Assembly (NCBI GenBank): GCA_025024175.1
Contig: QCXZ01000064.1
Span: 38,833,325-38,897,324, forward strand
Length of the DNA stretch: 64,000 bases
Direction: 5' to 3'
From: Rhyzopertha dominica
Lineage: Eukaryota; Arthropoda; Insecta; Coleoptera; Bostrichidae
The number at the start of each line of letters is the position of its first letter. Position 1 is the stretch's first letter. The position numbers and the translations under genes were made by a program. The notes under the pieces were generated by a model. The model searched no databases. It saw only the letters and a list, made by a program, of their open reading frames with translations, and was not told the DNA's origin. This document shows, in pieces, positions 24,530-38,600 of this stretch.

Positions 24530-26600
24530 CAATAAAAAAATTCTAAAGAACAACTTTCAAGCGGGCACCATTTGCCCCTCACGTGTTAATTATATCATTA
24601 TGTGCTTCAGGTTCAAGTGTATTTAACAATGATAAGCAAGCATTCAACAAGCAGAGTTTAGAAAACGATAGTAATCTGAAGTGCGACAAACTTTTTGTCA
24701 TAAGAATTATAGCGTCATGGACAAATAAAGCAATCTAATTCTATACGCGGCATGCTCTGAAACAACTTATAAGAATTTAAACTCATATCTTAAAGTATTT
24801 GAGAATATCAATATTGTTCAATTGATGCGTAAAATGAACAACATATAAACGTCAGCAGTCATCTTTTTCAGATCTGTCTAGGTAAGGAGTCGAATACAGC
24901 TCCTTAAATAATTCTACTGAATATTGAAAAATGATGACTGCATGTATAAATATGTATTTAAAGAAATGTTTTTATAATAGCAAATATTTTAAACGGAATT
25001 TACATTGAAATTTTGTGCTTAAAGTGAGCTTAGATGTCACAAAAATCGTTCCATAATCGGCAACGGTGCCGGCGCAAACCCTGCCGAAAACAATTAATAT
25101 TAATTAATAAACGGACGCGTTTGCTTTAATGTGAAAAAAGTAGTTATCTACTGAGTTTTGAGTTTTTTATTCAGTTTTTGTTATGTAATGTCATGTCAAA
25201 TCAGCCTTTGCGTGCACAATATAAAATTTTTGAGGCCGTCATGGTTACTGTAAATATTTGTTATTTTGGTTTGTCCTTTCTCTGATAATTTGGAAGTGGC
25301 AGAATTTTGAGAAATAGTATATAGTTTCATAAGGCGCCATTTTGTTGCACGCGTCCAGCGTTTACAAAACGAGCCGGAGGCAAGTTTTTTAGTGGATGAG
25401 TGCGGCCAAAAACCTTATAAAACAATTTTTTATACATTTTTTCTATTTTGTGTGATTTTGGTCTTCTACATAAGAAAATGTGAAACCTTTAATAAAAATA
25501 AAAAAATTAGGGAAATTTAACCTGCCAAGCTTAAGTTGGCTAAGTGTCAATTTTGACAAGATTTATGACAGTTATAACTTTACGATGAGGAGTTTGTTCG
25601 ATGTTCCCTCGGGTAGCGGCAGGATGGGACCCAGCACCGCGGCATGCGGCTTTTCCTGGGCGTATGCTTGTAAGCATTAATTTGCACTATGAAGGAACTT
25701 GACAGCACTAGACTTTTTGCATGGTTGCCAGTGCTACTACTTTTAAGGCGATTACTCATTACGCTTCAGCAAAAATCTGTTACTTTTTCGAATTATTAGT
25801 AATCAAGGTAATATAAATATAATAGGTGTGCATTCCAAGAGAAATTTGAGTTGCTGATTTGCTCCACACAAGCATTACCTACCTAGCAAGAGCGCCAATC
25901 TACGAAGCAGACAAGTTTTTATTTATTTACGCTAATTACTCTTTACTACTACGAAGTATTACTATTCTAAAATTAATAAAATAGCATACGAAGCCAAAGC
26001 TGTAGAATAAGTAATAAGTAATATATTCAATACACAGACCCACTGAATGCGGCTAATTTATTTATTTGCGAGAAATTTAAATAGCAGGTATTGCGACTTG
26101 TCGCTCCCACAAGTGTATTTTGCAGAAAACTTTTCTAACAAGTATTATGTGTCAGGACAGGCTTAACGCCTTAACATGTTTGTCAATTGAACAAAAACTT
26201 ATTCGGTCTATTCCAGATTTTAATGACAAAGTGATTGACAAGTCTTTTTAAAAAAACAAACGCATCAACTTAGTGTTTAAAGAAAGTAGTAAATTTGTGT
26301 GTGTTATTGTTTTATTTTTAATATTATTATTGTTATTATTATTATTATTATTAAAATAAATAATGTTTTCCGTTTTGAATTCCAAAATATATCAAGTATT
26401 CGAGGGTGAATGCTTTCACAATTTTGTTTGAACTTGTGTCTGGCAAATTTTGAGGTTCTTCGTCTTGACAAAGATTACAGGTGTAATCGAAACGTCAAAC
26501 CAATAACTTTTTGTCAGTGTTTTCAAGAAACAGCGATCTTTCCGAGAAAATATTATCTTATATCAAGTATTGTTTGAAAAATTAAAAAAAAAAACTAAAT
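24530..26600. other. Intergenic with repeat remnants
   Basis: Part of 24590-24960 matches the gypsy-related remnant at 45780-46110. An ATT microsatellite lies at 26320-26353. Nothing else is recognisable. Confidence 0.4.
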
Positions 26601-26611
26601 AAAAATTTGTC

Positions 26612-27018
26612 TTCCACCTCACTGATCTCTAATTAACTGGATGTCGCATGTCATTCAAAACTGTGATAAGTAGCCACCTGGTACTCGTACTATCAATTTA
26701 ACGGCGCGTTCAAATTTTAGGTTAGATCCTCAACTATATAATATGGTTATGAGTAATCGTAACATCCAGTTTGTACGGTACGTTTCTTACTCAAACACTA
26801 CAACGATCATCTTTTGGAAATCTGCAGACAGATGATGAGTTCACGATTTTAACCGTCAATCATTAACGTTATATTTACCGCAGAAGCGAACCTTTGTCAA
26901 AATTTTAGCACAAGGACCAGCGGCTAGGCGCTAAAGTAACGTAAATCTATCACCAATAATTTACATGCATTTTGGTATGTAAGCGACATCCAGTTATTTA
27001 GAGATCAGTGTTCCACCT
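26612..27018. mobile_element. MITE with perfect 8-bp target duplication
   Basis: The element at 26620-27010 (391 bp) starts CACTGATCTCTAATTAACTG and ends with the inverted counterpart (28-bp terminal repeats with one mismatch). The flanks TTCCACCT at 26612-26619 and 27011-27018 are identical 8-bp direct repeats. An 8-bp duplication is typical of hAT (or P-like) insertion. No coding frame is present. Immediately downstream, CCACGAACCGCCACTG at about 27056-27071 is a second hAT-type end, so this MITE may have inserted into a truncated hAT element. Confidence 0.8.
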
Positions 27019-27071
27019 TTGTGCCTGTGCTGCGCAGCACTGACAAATTTAAAGTCCACGAACCGCCACTG

Positions 27072-27455
27072 GTGCAAATCTTTGCATATACATATAAATG
27101 AGCAAACTAGGACTACCATGATAATACAAAGAAATCGTTATTGCAGTGCTTTATTGTGGTAAAGGGATTTGAATACTTTTATCTCTATATCCATGAAATC
27201 TTACGTAACATAGCCTAAAAGAGTAAAAGTGTAAGAACCTTGAGTACAAAAACAAAACAGAAACAAATTTTAATAGCACTCTAAAATAAAACGTGTACTT
27301 CATACACCAGATCACCCATAACTATGGCTAATTTACATAAAATTTGTCGACTGCGAAGTCTCCATCTTTAAACTATACTATAAATAACATAATGCTTGTC
27401 CTTTTAATCTATAATTAAAAATTATTTGCCATGAACCTTTTTACAATTTTCCCTA
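27072..27455. other. Intergenic, nothing recognised
   Basis: AT-rich sequence downstream of the receptor gene, with no frame or motif of note. Confidence 0.4.
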
Positions 27456-27460
27456 GTTCT

Positions 27461-27466
27461 TTTATT
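27461..27466 (-). terminator. Polyadenylation signal of receptor fusion gene
   Basis: AATAAA on the minus strand, about 43 nt after the TAA at 27509-27511. Confidence 0.6.
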
Positions 27467-27508
27467 AATGTTATATACAAATTTCAGTACGCAAACTCCA
27501 CATCTCAT

Positions 27509-29572
27509 TTAGTATTGCATTACATAAGCAAATATTATTAAGGAGAAATACGCTACAAAGGAAATCCTGTCAATTGCCACTCCTAAACATATCCACATTT
27601 CCTGAGCACTTGAAACGGTTTTTGCAAAGGCATAGTCATCTCTTAGATTACCATATTCTTCAGGTTTCTACAAACAATCCCCTTTAGTCATTTTTAGTAA
27701 TATTTATTTAAAAGCTTCTTACCGTTGAAGTTGGAAGGAGCAAAATGAGACGCACCAACGGAGCATTTAAGAGCTTCCCAACCATAAAGGGTAAACTGTA
27801 TTGGTGATCTGTCCTAGACAAATTGATAACAATCGTCGATATTACCATCGATAACAAACTTCCAACCATGCTTGAACTATACAAAACAACTAAAAGAAAC
27901 GTTTAGTTTAAAATTGATTATCGTGTTACTAAATTACCAAAAAATGGTACTTTCTCGGGATGAGCGGGAACATATTGTGCCAATCCTATTAAAATAAGTG
28001 AAGACAATAGAAGCTGTACGCTTCCCAAAACAAATTTGACGTAACCAAATGGAGACATGCAGAATGTTGCAAGAATCATAATGGAAATAACTGAAATGCA
28101 TAATTGCGTTTGTTAGCGATTATTCCATTTGGACGTATTTACCTAAAAACGGAGTGAAAAATATCTTATAATAAACATCAGAATTCCTTCTAATCTTGAA
28201 CATCATTGTTAAAAGTGGCACCTCTATCTGGTCAACGGTGTTGTTCCAGCCAACAGTCGATTGCATCTGTACTTCAACTACCTTCCACTCATTCTCAAAA
28301 CTATGATCTCCCAACTGAATAAAATATAATATTTAATTTACAGATTTATTAAGAAAAATGAGGATGCTCACAAAACTATTATTGTCGTTTAAAACTTTCA
28401 GCTGTGTGCCTTCAACGTCTTTCCAGAAGGCTATGTTGAATTTGCAGGAATGCGAGTCATCAGGCCAATACCCAACATCTTTTGGGGAACAGAAAACTTT
28501 AAAGGAAATGGGAGGGTTCCATTGAACCATACCATTTGGTTTTACAACTGCTATGGCGTCTCCTAAAATATCCACAGCGGATCCCAGATTAACTGATCTA
28601 AAGAAAAGATGTCATTATCGGTAATTCAAGTAAGTAACCCCCTGTATAAAAATGTACTGAATACATCTATTTTCCTCTAGAGCTGACCTAAACAGCTTTT
28701 ACAGAAGAAATCGAAAGAGCGAAAAAATATAAAAATACTATGCTTTTACAGAATTAACGGAATGCCTATTGATATAATGACTGATACAGAAATAAACTTG
28801 GATGTAGGTACATGTTTATTGGGGTAAAGTAAGTAATCCATTAAGGAACAGATGAGAATCGAGCAGTATTACAGGTATATACCCAGCGGGGGTACTACGA
28901 TGTTTTCTCGCATCTCAACCACCCCTTTCTCCCAGGCCATTATTGATCATGGTCTTTTACTAAGGCATTCTGAATACCCTTCCTCTTCTTCGGCCGTTTG
29001 GCGAGCAATGATCTATAACTTTTTGTGGCCATATATACGTGTCCGTACGACATGAAGAGCTTTTGTCCGATTCTTTTTATAACTGTGTTGTCTACCTCTG
29101 TCGGCCATTTCACCGTTTTACTTTTACTTTGGCATTCTAGATTTTTCACCCCACGTGTTCTGAAAGCATGACCGACAACAACCCAGTAGCATAAACCCTA
29201 TTCTCGGTAACAGTATTTGGCCTCTATTGCTCTATTCGCTAAGTTTGCGAAAATTGGCATGTCCTCGTTGTCGGCATTTCGATAAATTAAAAAAGCTTTT
29301 AGAAATGCACTGCAGCTAGCCATAACGTGTAATTTTTGTTATATACAAAGTGTCCAGTAACGAATGGGCCATACGTTCCTTGCGTCAAAATAAGCCTCAA
29401 AAAACAAACTTACCTTAGACCAATTTGTCTCCTTATCAAGTTAGGTATAACCCTTCAAAATAATTTTGTTTATTTCGTTTTTTCAACTGCTCATTTGTTT
29501 TCCAAAATATTTTATTCATTGGTACAGAGATATATAGGTAATCATTCCAGATAAGGCGAGATATTTACAATT

Positions 29573-29619
<47 letters not shown>

Positions 29620-32600
29620 CAGTAACTATATCAGTGCATGCATAAATATCTGCCTATTTATTTAAAGGGTGTTCGAAATGCCCTCCATTGACCTGTGCAT
29701 GTTTGACACCTTTTAAATAAACGTGTAAATATTTATTTTTGCCTTGGTATAGTTACTAGTTATTAATGTTGCCTGCCCTTCATGCTGTATTTTGTTTTGT
29801 TACTATATATGATTTTACTGTTTTGTGTTGGGTTTTATTTAACCAACATGAATTAGATTGACAAATTAATGAAATAGGCTTACTAGTAGATTGGAAGTAT
29901 TTTACGATCATTACATTTTTTCATTCAATTTTCAAAGTTAATTCACTGTTTTTTAAGGAATTTTGTCAAAATGTTTTATAAATATTTAAACGTTGAACAC
30001 TGATCCATTTTACTCTACCTATGTGGATTTCTTGATTTCTTTTAACACCATCACATGCGATAAAAAAGCTAAAATTTGGTATCACCTTAGATTTATTGGT
30101 CAAGTCTTAAATTACCTTTCTAAATTATTTTCATCTAATGACATAAATATTGCATTTTCTACTGTAGGCACTGTATGTTCCCGGTTTATCAATAATAAAG
30201 ATAACATTTCAGTTTTAAATAATTCAGGTCTATATAGCTTTGCTCGTAACGACTGTAGCTATATTTATATTGTACAAACGGGAAGATACTTTCTTATTAG
30301 AGGAAATGAACATCTAAAACAATTTGATAACTATAAAAATACAGTCATTGTAACTACAAATTATTCGTTAGCGAATCATTTATTATCATTTAAATATACT
30401 TTCGCTTTGGACAATTTAAAAAGTTTACATTTTTGTAAGAAATCATCAAAATTAAACTATTTAGAAATTTTATAGATATACAAAATTTTAAATGACCAAA
30501 ATTAGACAATTCTAACTGATTTTTTTGCAATTTCAGTTGTTTCATTCTAATTTTTTTATTTGAACGCAATTTTTTATGTTGCTGGTTTGAAAGTGGCTTT
30601 CTATTTTAGTCAAGATTGCTTGGTTAGATTTTTAGATTCATTTGATAATTTTGACGTCATAATTTTTTTTCTCTTGTTTGTAATTTGGTACTGACGATGG
30701 CTTATTAGCTGAAAGCGCTTTACCTGTTAATAAATATTGTGGAAGCTTATTTAACAGGATTTATAGATATTTATTCTGCAAAAAAAGTTGCAAAAACAAA
30801 TTAATAAAGGAGCGTCCTGAACGCTCTCTGTGATTTATTCAAATTGTAAATATACTGTCTTATGTACCAAATTTGAATAGAATATCTTGAAAAACAAAAG
30901 AACAGTAATGAAGAATATAAAAAATTATTTTGAAGTGCTAAAACTTCGTAGACACAAAATTGTACGAAAGGTAACTGCTGTTAACGCATTTCCCATTCTT
31001 TAATGGACAACCTGTATACAGAAAAATTAAAAAAAAATACAAAATAAAACAAACATGTCTACCAAATTCATTCAAATAAAACCAGTATTACTGAGTGTTC
31101 TTATTTCTGCGTCAGTCAGTATGTTTGTAAATAAATAATGTTGAAAAATCGTTGTTTTGTATCTAGCTAGCACTTTCTGCATTAGTGCTGAAGCCAAAAG
31201 GAAATTATACCCGAAGCTTCTTGCAACAATAAGGGTGAGTTATGACTGTTCGATCAGTCGACAATGCAGAAATTATTGATACAAAAAGTCGAAGCTTATA
31301 CACATATGTAGGTTGTTCCATATTTTTTGTACAGTCTACAAATTACCGGTGTGAAAACAGCAGCCAAAACACAGCAGCCTAAATTTCCGAATGTAGCCGA
31401 ACGTACCACAGAAGTAGTAAAAATAGAGCGCTTTTCGGTCAGACCCATCATCAAAATTAAGGATAAATATATTAGGTATACTGATTCAGGCGAAATGCTG
31501 AATAACTAATACTAGCTATAAATAAAGCCAAATAAACAAATATTATTTATATAACGGGCATTAGAGATTGTGCCACGCTAAAACCCCTCATAAAACAGCA
31601 CTGATTATTTAAATATGGATCCGTACATACATATCTAATTAAACTTTCAGAAAAAAAACAAGCACTATTAGAGCAACTAATTTTGCATAAAAAGAATTTT
31701 TGCAAAGCATGCCTTGGTTGCGAAAAAAATAATCTTGCTTTTTAGAAATGCACTGCGGTGAATAATAAACATGGACGCGCACATATGAATCCAATAAAAC
31801 TTTGAGAAAGGTACAAGCACTGTTAAAGAAACTAATTGCGCATAAAAATATTTTTTGCAAAGCACGCCTTGGTCGCGAAAAAAATTAATTTTGGTTTTTG
31901 GAAATAAACAGGGTTGAATATTAAACAAGGACGCGCACATACGAATCCAATGAAACTTTGAGAAAAGAACAACCACTATTAGAGAAAATAACTGCACATA
32001 AAAAGATTTTTTGCAAAGCATGCCTTGGTCTCGAAAAAAATTAATTTTGGTTTTTGGAAATATACAGTGTTGAATATTAAATATGGACGCGCTCATACGA
32101 ATCCAATGAAACTTTGAAAAAAGAACGACCACTGTTAAAGAAAATAATTGCGCACAAGAAAGATTTTTTGCAAAGCATGCCTTAGTCGCGAAAAAAATTA
32201 ATTTCGGTTTTTGGAAATATACATTGTTGAATATTAAACATGGACGCGCACATACGAATTCAATGAAACTTTGAGAAAAGAACAACCACTGTTAGAGAAA
32301 CTAATTGCGCACAAAAAGATTTTTTGCAAAGCGTGCCTTGGTAGCGAAAAAAATTAATTTGGGTTTGTGAAAATATACAGGGTTGAATATTAAACATGGA
32401 CGCGCACAAACGAATTCAATGAAACTTTAAGAAAAGAACAACCACTATTAAAGAAAATAACTGCGCACAAAAAGATTTTTTGCAAAGCATGCCTTGGTCA
32501 CGAAAAAAATTAATTTTGGTTTTTGGAAATATACAGGGTTGAATATTAAACATGGACGCGCACATACATGCATGCCTTGGTCTCGAAAAAAATTAATTTT

Positions 32601-35600
32601 TTTCGCGACCAAGGCATTCTTTNCAAAAAATCTTTCTGTGTGCAATTAGTTTCTCTAACAGTGGTTGTTCTTTTCTCAAAGTTTCATTGGATTCGTATNT
32701 GCGCGTCCATGTTTAATATTCNACCCTGTATATTTCAAAAAACCAAAATTANTTTTTTTCGANACCAAGGCATGCTTTGCAAAAAATCTTTTTATGTGCA
32801 GTTAGTTTCTCTAACGGTGGTTGTTCTTTTCTCAAAGTTTCATTGGATTCGTATGTGCGCGTCCATGTTTAATATTCAACCCTGTATATTTCCAAAAACC
32901 AAAATTAAATTTTTTCGAGACCAAGGCATGCTTTGCAAAAAATCTTTTTATGTGCAATTAGTTTCCCTGATGGTGGTTGTTCTTTTCTCAAAGTTTCATT
33001 NGATTCGTCTGTGCGCGTCCATGTTTAATATTCAACCCTGTTTATTTCCAAAAACCAATATTAATTTTTTTCGAGACCAAGGTGTGCTTTGCAAAAAATC
33101 TTTTTATGTGCAATTAGTTTCTCTAATAGTGGTTGTTTTTTTTCTCAAAGTTTCATTGGATTCGTATGTGCGCGTCCATGTTTAATATTCAACCCTGTAT
33201 ATTTGCAAAAACCAAAATTATTTTTTTCTAGACTAAGTCATGCTTTGCAAAAAATCTTTATATGTGCAATTAGTTTCTCTAACAGCGGTTGTTCCTTTCT
33301 CAAAGTTTCATTGGATTCGTATGTGCGCGTCCATGTTTAATATTCAACCCTGTATATTTCCAAAAACCAAAATTAATTTTTTTCGAGACCAAGGCATGCT
33401 TTGCAAAAAATCTTTTTATGTGCAATTAGTTTCCCTAATAGCGGTTGTTCTTTTCTCAAAGTTTCATTGGATTCGTATGTGCGCGTCCATGTTTAATATT
33501 CAACCCTGTTTATTTCCAAAAACCAATATTAATTTTTTTCGAGACCAAGGCATGCTTTGCAAAAAATCTTTTTATATGCAATTAGTTTCTCTAATAGTGG
33601 TTGTTCTTTTCTCAAAGTTTCATTGGATTCGTATGTGCGCGTCCATGTTTAATATTCAACCCTGCATATTTCCAAAAACCAAAAATTTTTTTTTCGAGAC
33701 CATGGCATGCTTTGCAAAAAATCTTTTTATGTGCAATTAGTTTCTCTAACAGTGGTTGTTCTTTTCTCAAAGTTTCATTGGATTCGTATGTGCGCGTCCT
33801 TGTTTAATATTCAACCCTGTATATTTCCAAAAACCAAAATTATTTTTTTCGAGACCAAGGCATGCTTTGCAAAAAATCTTTTTATGTGCAGTTAGTTTCT
33901 CTAATAGTGGTTGTTCTTTTCTCAAAGTTTCATTGGATTCGTATGTGCGCGTCCATGTTTAATATTCAACCCTGTTTATTTCCAAAAACCAAAATTAATT
34001 TTTTTCGAGACCAAGGCATGCTTTGCAAAAAATCTTTTTATGTGCAATTAGTTTCTTTAATAGTGGTTGTTCTTTTCTCAAAGTTTCATTGGATTCGTAT
34101 GTGCGCGTCCATGTTTAATATTCAACCCTGTATATTTCCAAAAACCAAAATTAATTTTTTTCGCGACCAAGGCGTGCTTTGTAAAAAATCTTTTTATGCG
34201 CAATTAGTTTCTTTAACAGTGGTTGTTCTTTTGTCAAAGTTTCATTGGATTCGAATGTGTGCGTCCATGTTTAATATTCAACGGTTTATTTCCAAAAACC
34301 AAAATTAATTTTTTTCGACACTAAGGCATGCTTTGCAAAAAATCTTTTTATGTGCAATTAATTTCTCTAACAGTGGTTGTTCTTTTCTCAAAGTTTCATT
34401 GGATTCGTATGTGCGCGTCCATGTTTAATATTCAACCCTGTTTATTTCCAAAAACCAAAGTTAATTTTTTTCGAGACCAAGGCATGCTTTGCAAAAAATC
34501 TTTTTATGTGCAGTTAGTTTCTCTAAAGTGGTTGTTCTTTTCTCAAAGTTTCATTGGATTCGTATGTGCGCGTCCTTGTTTAATATTCAACCATGTGTAT
34601 TTCCAAAAACCAAAATTGATTTATTTCGCAACCAAGGCATGCTTTGCAAAAAATCTTTTTGTGCGCAGTTAGTTTCTCTAACAGTGGTTGTTCTATTCTC
34701 AAAGTTTAATTGGATATGTATGTGCGCGTCCTTGTTTAATATTCAACCCTGTATATTTCCAAAAACCAAAATTAGTTTTTTCGATACCAACGTGTGCTTT
34801 GCAAAAAATCTTTTTATGTGCAATTAGTTTCTCTAATAGTGGTTGTTCTTTTCTCAAAGCTTCATTGAATTCGTATGTGCGCGTCCATGTTTAATATTCA
34901 ACCCTGTATATTTCCAAAAACCAAAATTATTTTTTTTCTAGACCAAGTCATGCTTTGCAAAAAATCTTTTTATGTGCAATTAGTTTCTCTAATAGTGGTT
35001 GTTCCTTTCTCAATGTTTCATTGGATTCGTATGTGCGCGTCCATGTTTAATATTCAACCCTGTTTATTTCCAAAAACCAATATTAATTTTTTTCGAGACC
35101 AAGGCATGCTTTGCAAAAAATCTTTTTATGCAATTAGTTTCTCTAATAGTGGTTGTTCTTTTCTCAAAGTTTCATTGGATTCGTATGTGCGCGTCCATGT
35201 TTAATATTCAACCCTGCATATTTCCAAAAACCAAAAATTTTTTTTTCGAGACCATGGCATGCTTTGCAAAAAATCTTTTTATGTGCAATTAGTTTCTCTA
35301 ACAGTGGTTGTTCTTTTCTCAAAGTTTCATTGGATTCGTATGTGCGCGTCCTTGTTTAATATTCAACCCTGTATATTTCCAAAAACCAAAATTATTTTTT
35401 TCGAGACCAAGGCATGCTTTGCAAAAAATCTTTTTATGTGCAGTTAGTTTCTCTAATAGTGGTTGTTCTTTTCTCAAAGTTTCATTGGATTCGTATGTGC
35501 GCGTCCATGTTTAATATTCAACCCTGTTTATTTCCAAAAACCAAAATTAATTTTTTTCGAGACCAAGGCATGCTTTGCAAAAAATCTTTTTATGTGCAAT

Positions 35601-38600
35601 TAGTTTCTTTAATAGTGGTTGTTCTTTTCTCAAAGTTTCATTGGATTCGTATGTGCGCGTCCATGTTTAATATTCAACCCTGTATATTTCCAAAAACCAA
35701 AATTAATTTTTTTCGCGACCAAGGCGTGCTTTGTAAAAAATCTTTTTATGCGCAATTAGTTTCTTTAACAGTGGTTGTTCTTTTGTCAAAGTTTCATTGG
35801 ATTCGAATGTGTGCGTCCATGTTTAATATTCAACGGTTTATTTCCAAAAACCAAAATTAATTTTTTTCGACACTAAGGCATGCTTTGCAAAAAATCTTTT
35901 TATGTGCAATTAATTTCTCTAACAGTGGTTGTTCTTTTCTCAAAGTTTCATTGGATTCGTATGTGCGCGTCCATGTTTAATATTCAACCCTGTTTATTTC
36001 CAAAAACCAAAGTTAATTTTTTTCGAGACCAAGGCATGCTTTGCAAAAAATCTTTTTATGTGCAGTTAGTTTCTCTAAAGTGGTTGTTCTTTTCTCAAAG
36101 TTTCATTGGATTCGTATGTGCGCGTCCTTGTTTAATATTCAACCATGTGTATTTCCAAAAACCAAAATTGATTTATTTCGCAACCAAGGCATGCTTTGCA
36201 AAAAATCTTTTTGTGCGCAGTTAGTTTCTCTAACAGTGGTTGTTCTATTCTCAAAGTTTAATTGGATATGTATGTGCGCGTCCTTGTTTAATATTCAACC
36301 CTGTATATTTCCAAAAACCAAAATTAGTTTTTTCGATACCAACGTGTGCTTTGCAAAAAATCTTTTTATGTGCAATTAGTTTCTCTAATAGTGGTTGTTC
36401 TTTTCTCAAAGCTTCATTGAATTCGTATGTGCGCGTCCATGTTTAATATTCAACCCTGTATATTTCCAAAAACCAAAATTATTTTTTTTCTAGACCAAGT
36501 CATGCTTTGCAAAAAATCTTTTTATGTGCAATTAGTTTCTCTAACAGTGGTGGTTCTTTTTTCAAAGTTTCATTGGATTCGTATGTGCGCGTTCATGTTT
36601 AATATTCCACCCTGTATATTTCCAAAAACCAAAATTAATTTTTTTCGAGAACAAGGCATGCTTTGCAAAAAATCTTTTTATGTGCGATTAGTTTCTCTAA
36701 TAGCGGTTGTTCTTTTCTCAAAGTTTCATTGGATTCGTATGTGCGCGTCCATGTTTAATATTCAACCCTGTTTATTTCCAAAAACCAAAATTAATTTTTT
36801 TCGAGGCCAAGGCATGCTTTGCAAAAAATCTTTTTATGTTTAATTAGTTTCTCTAATAGTGGTTGTTCTTTTCTCAAAGTTTCATTGGATTCGTATGTGC
36901 GCGTCCATGTTTAATATTCAACCCTGTATATTTCCAAAAACCAAAATTAATTTTTTTCGAGACCAAGGCATGCTTTGCAAAAAATCTGTTTATGTGCAAT
37001 TAGTTTCTCTAATAGTGGTTGTTCTTTTCTCAAAGTTTCATTGGATTCGTATGTGCGCGTCCATGTTTAATATTCAACCCTGTATATTTCCAAAAACCAA
37101 AATTAATTTTTTCGATACCAACGTGTGCTTTGCAAAAAATCTTTTTATGTGCAATTAGTTTCTCTAATAGTGGTTGTTCTTTTCTCAAAGCTTCATTGAA
37201 TTCGTATGTGCGCGTCCATGTTTAATATTCAACCCTGTATATTTCCAAAAACCAAAATTATTTTTTTTCTAGACCAAGTCATGCTTTGCAAAAAATCTTT
37301 TTATGTGCAATTAGTTTCTCTAACAGTGGTGGTTCTTTTTTCAAAGTTTCATTGGATTCGTATGTGCGCGTTCATGTTTAATATTCCACCCTGTATATTT
37401 CCAAAAACCAAAATTAATTTTTTTCGAGAACAAGGCATGCTTTGCAAAAATCTTTTTATGTGCGATTAGTTTCTCTAATAGTGGTTGTTCTTTTCTCAAA
37501 GTTTCATTGGATTCGTATGTGCGCGTCCATGTTTAATATTCAAGCCTGTTTATTTCCAAAAACCAAAATTAATTTTTTTCGAGACCAAGGCATGCTTTGC
37601 AAAAAATCTTTTTATGTGCAATTAGTTTCTCTAATAGTGGTTGTTCTTTTCTCAAAGTTTCATTGGATTCGTATGTGCGCGTCCATGTTTAATATTCAAC
37701 CCTGTATATTTCCAAAAACCAAAATTAATTTTTTTCNAGACCAAGGCATGCTTTGCANAAAATCTTTTTATGTGCAGTTATTTTCTCTAATAGTGGTTGT
37801 TCTTTTCTCAAAGTTTCATTGGATTCGTATGTGCGCGTCCTTGTTTAATATTCAACCCAGTTTATTTCCAAAAACCAAAATTATTTTTTTTCGAGACCAA
37901 GGCATGCTTTGCAAAAAATCTTTTTATGTGCAATTAGTTTCTCTAATAGTGGTTGTTCTTTTCTCAAAGTATCATTGGATTCGTATGTGCGCGTCCATGT
38001 TTAATATTCAAGCCTGTTTATTTCCAAAAACCAAAATTAATTTTTTTCGAGACCAAGGCATGCTTTGCAAAAAATCTTTTTATGTGCAATTAGTTTCTCT
38101 AATAGTGGTTGTTCCTTTCTCAATGTTTCATTGGATTCGTATGTGCGCGTCCATGTTTAATATTCAACCCTGTATATCTCCAAAAACCAAAATTAATTTT
38201 TTTCGAGACCAAGGCATGCTTTGCAAAAAATCTTTTTATGTGCAGTTATTTTCTCTAATAGTGGTTGTTCTTTTCTCAAAGTTTCATTGGATTCGTATGT
38301 GCGCGTCCTTGTTTAATATTCAACCCTGTTTATTTCCAAAAACCAAAATTAATTTTTTTCGCGACCAAGGCGTGCTTTGCAAAAAATATTTTTATGCGCA
38401 ATTAGTTTCTTTAACAGTGCTTGTACCTTTCTCAAAGTTTTATTGGATTCATATGTGCGCGTCCATGTTTATTATTCACCGCAGTGCATTTCTAAAAAGC
38501 AAGATTATTTTTTTTCGCAACCAAGGCATGCTTTGCAAAAATTCTTTTTATGCAAAATTAGTTGCTCTAATAGTGCTTGTTTTTTTTCTGAAAGTTTAAT

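Noticed and set aside
31327..31509. 60-codon frame at the left end of the Foldback-like element
   Set aside because: It lies in the terminal inverted repeat and occurs again inverted at the right end; no family match.
31640..38590. CRISPR-like array
   Set aside because: The repeats are contiguous 155/156-bp satellite units without spacers, in eukaryotic intron DNA.
37442..38599. 385-codon open frame
   Set aside because: It consists wholly of the 155/156-bp tandem unit, has no known domain, and neighbouring units are frameshifted.
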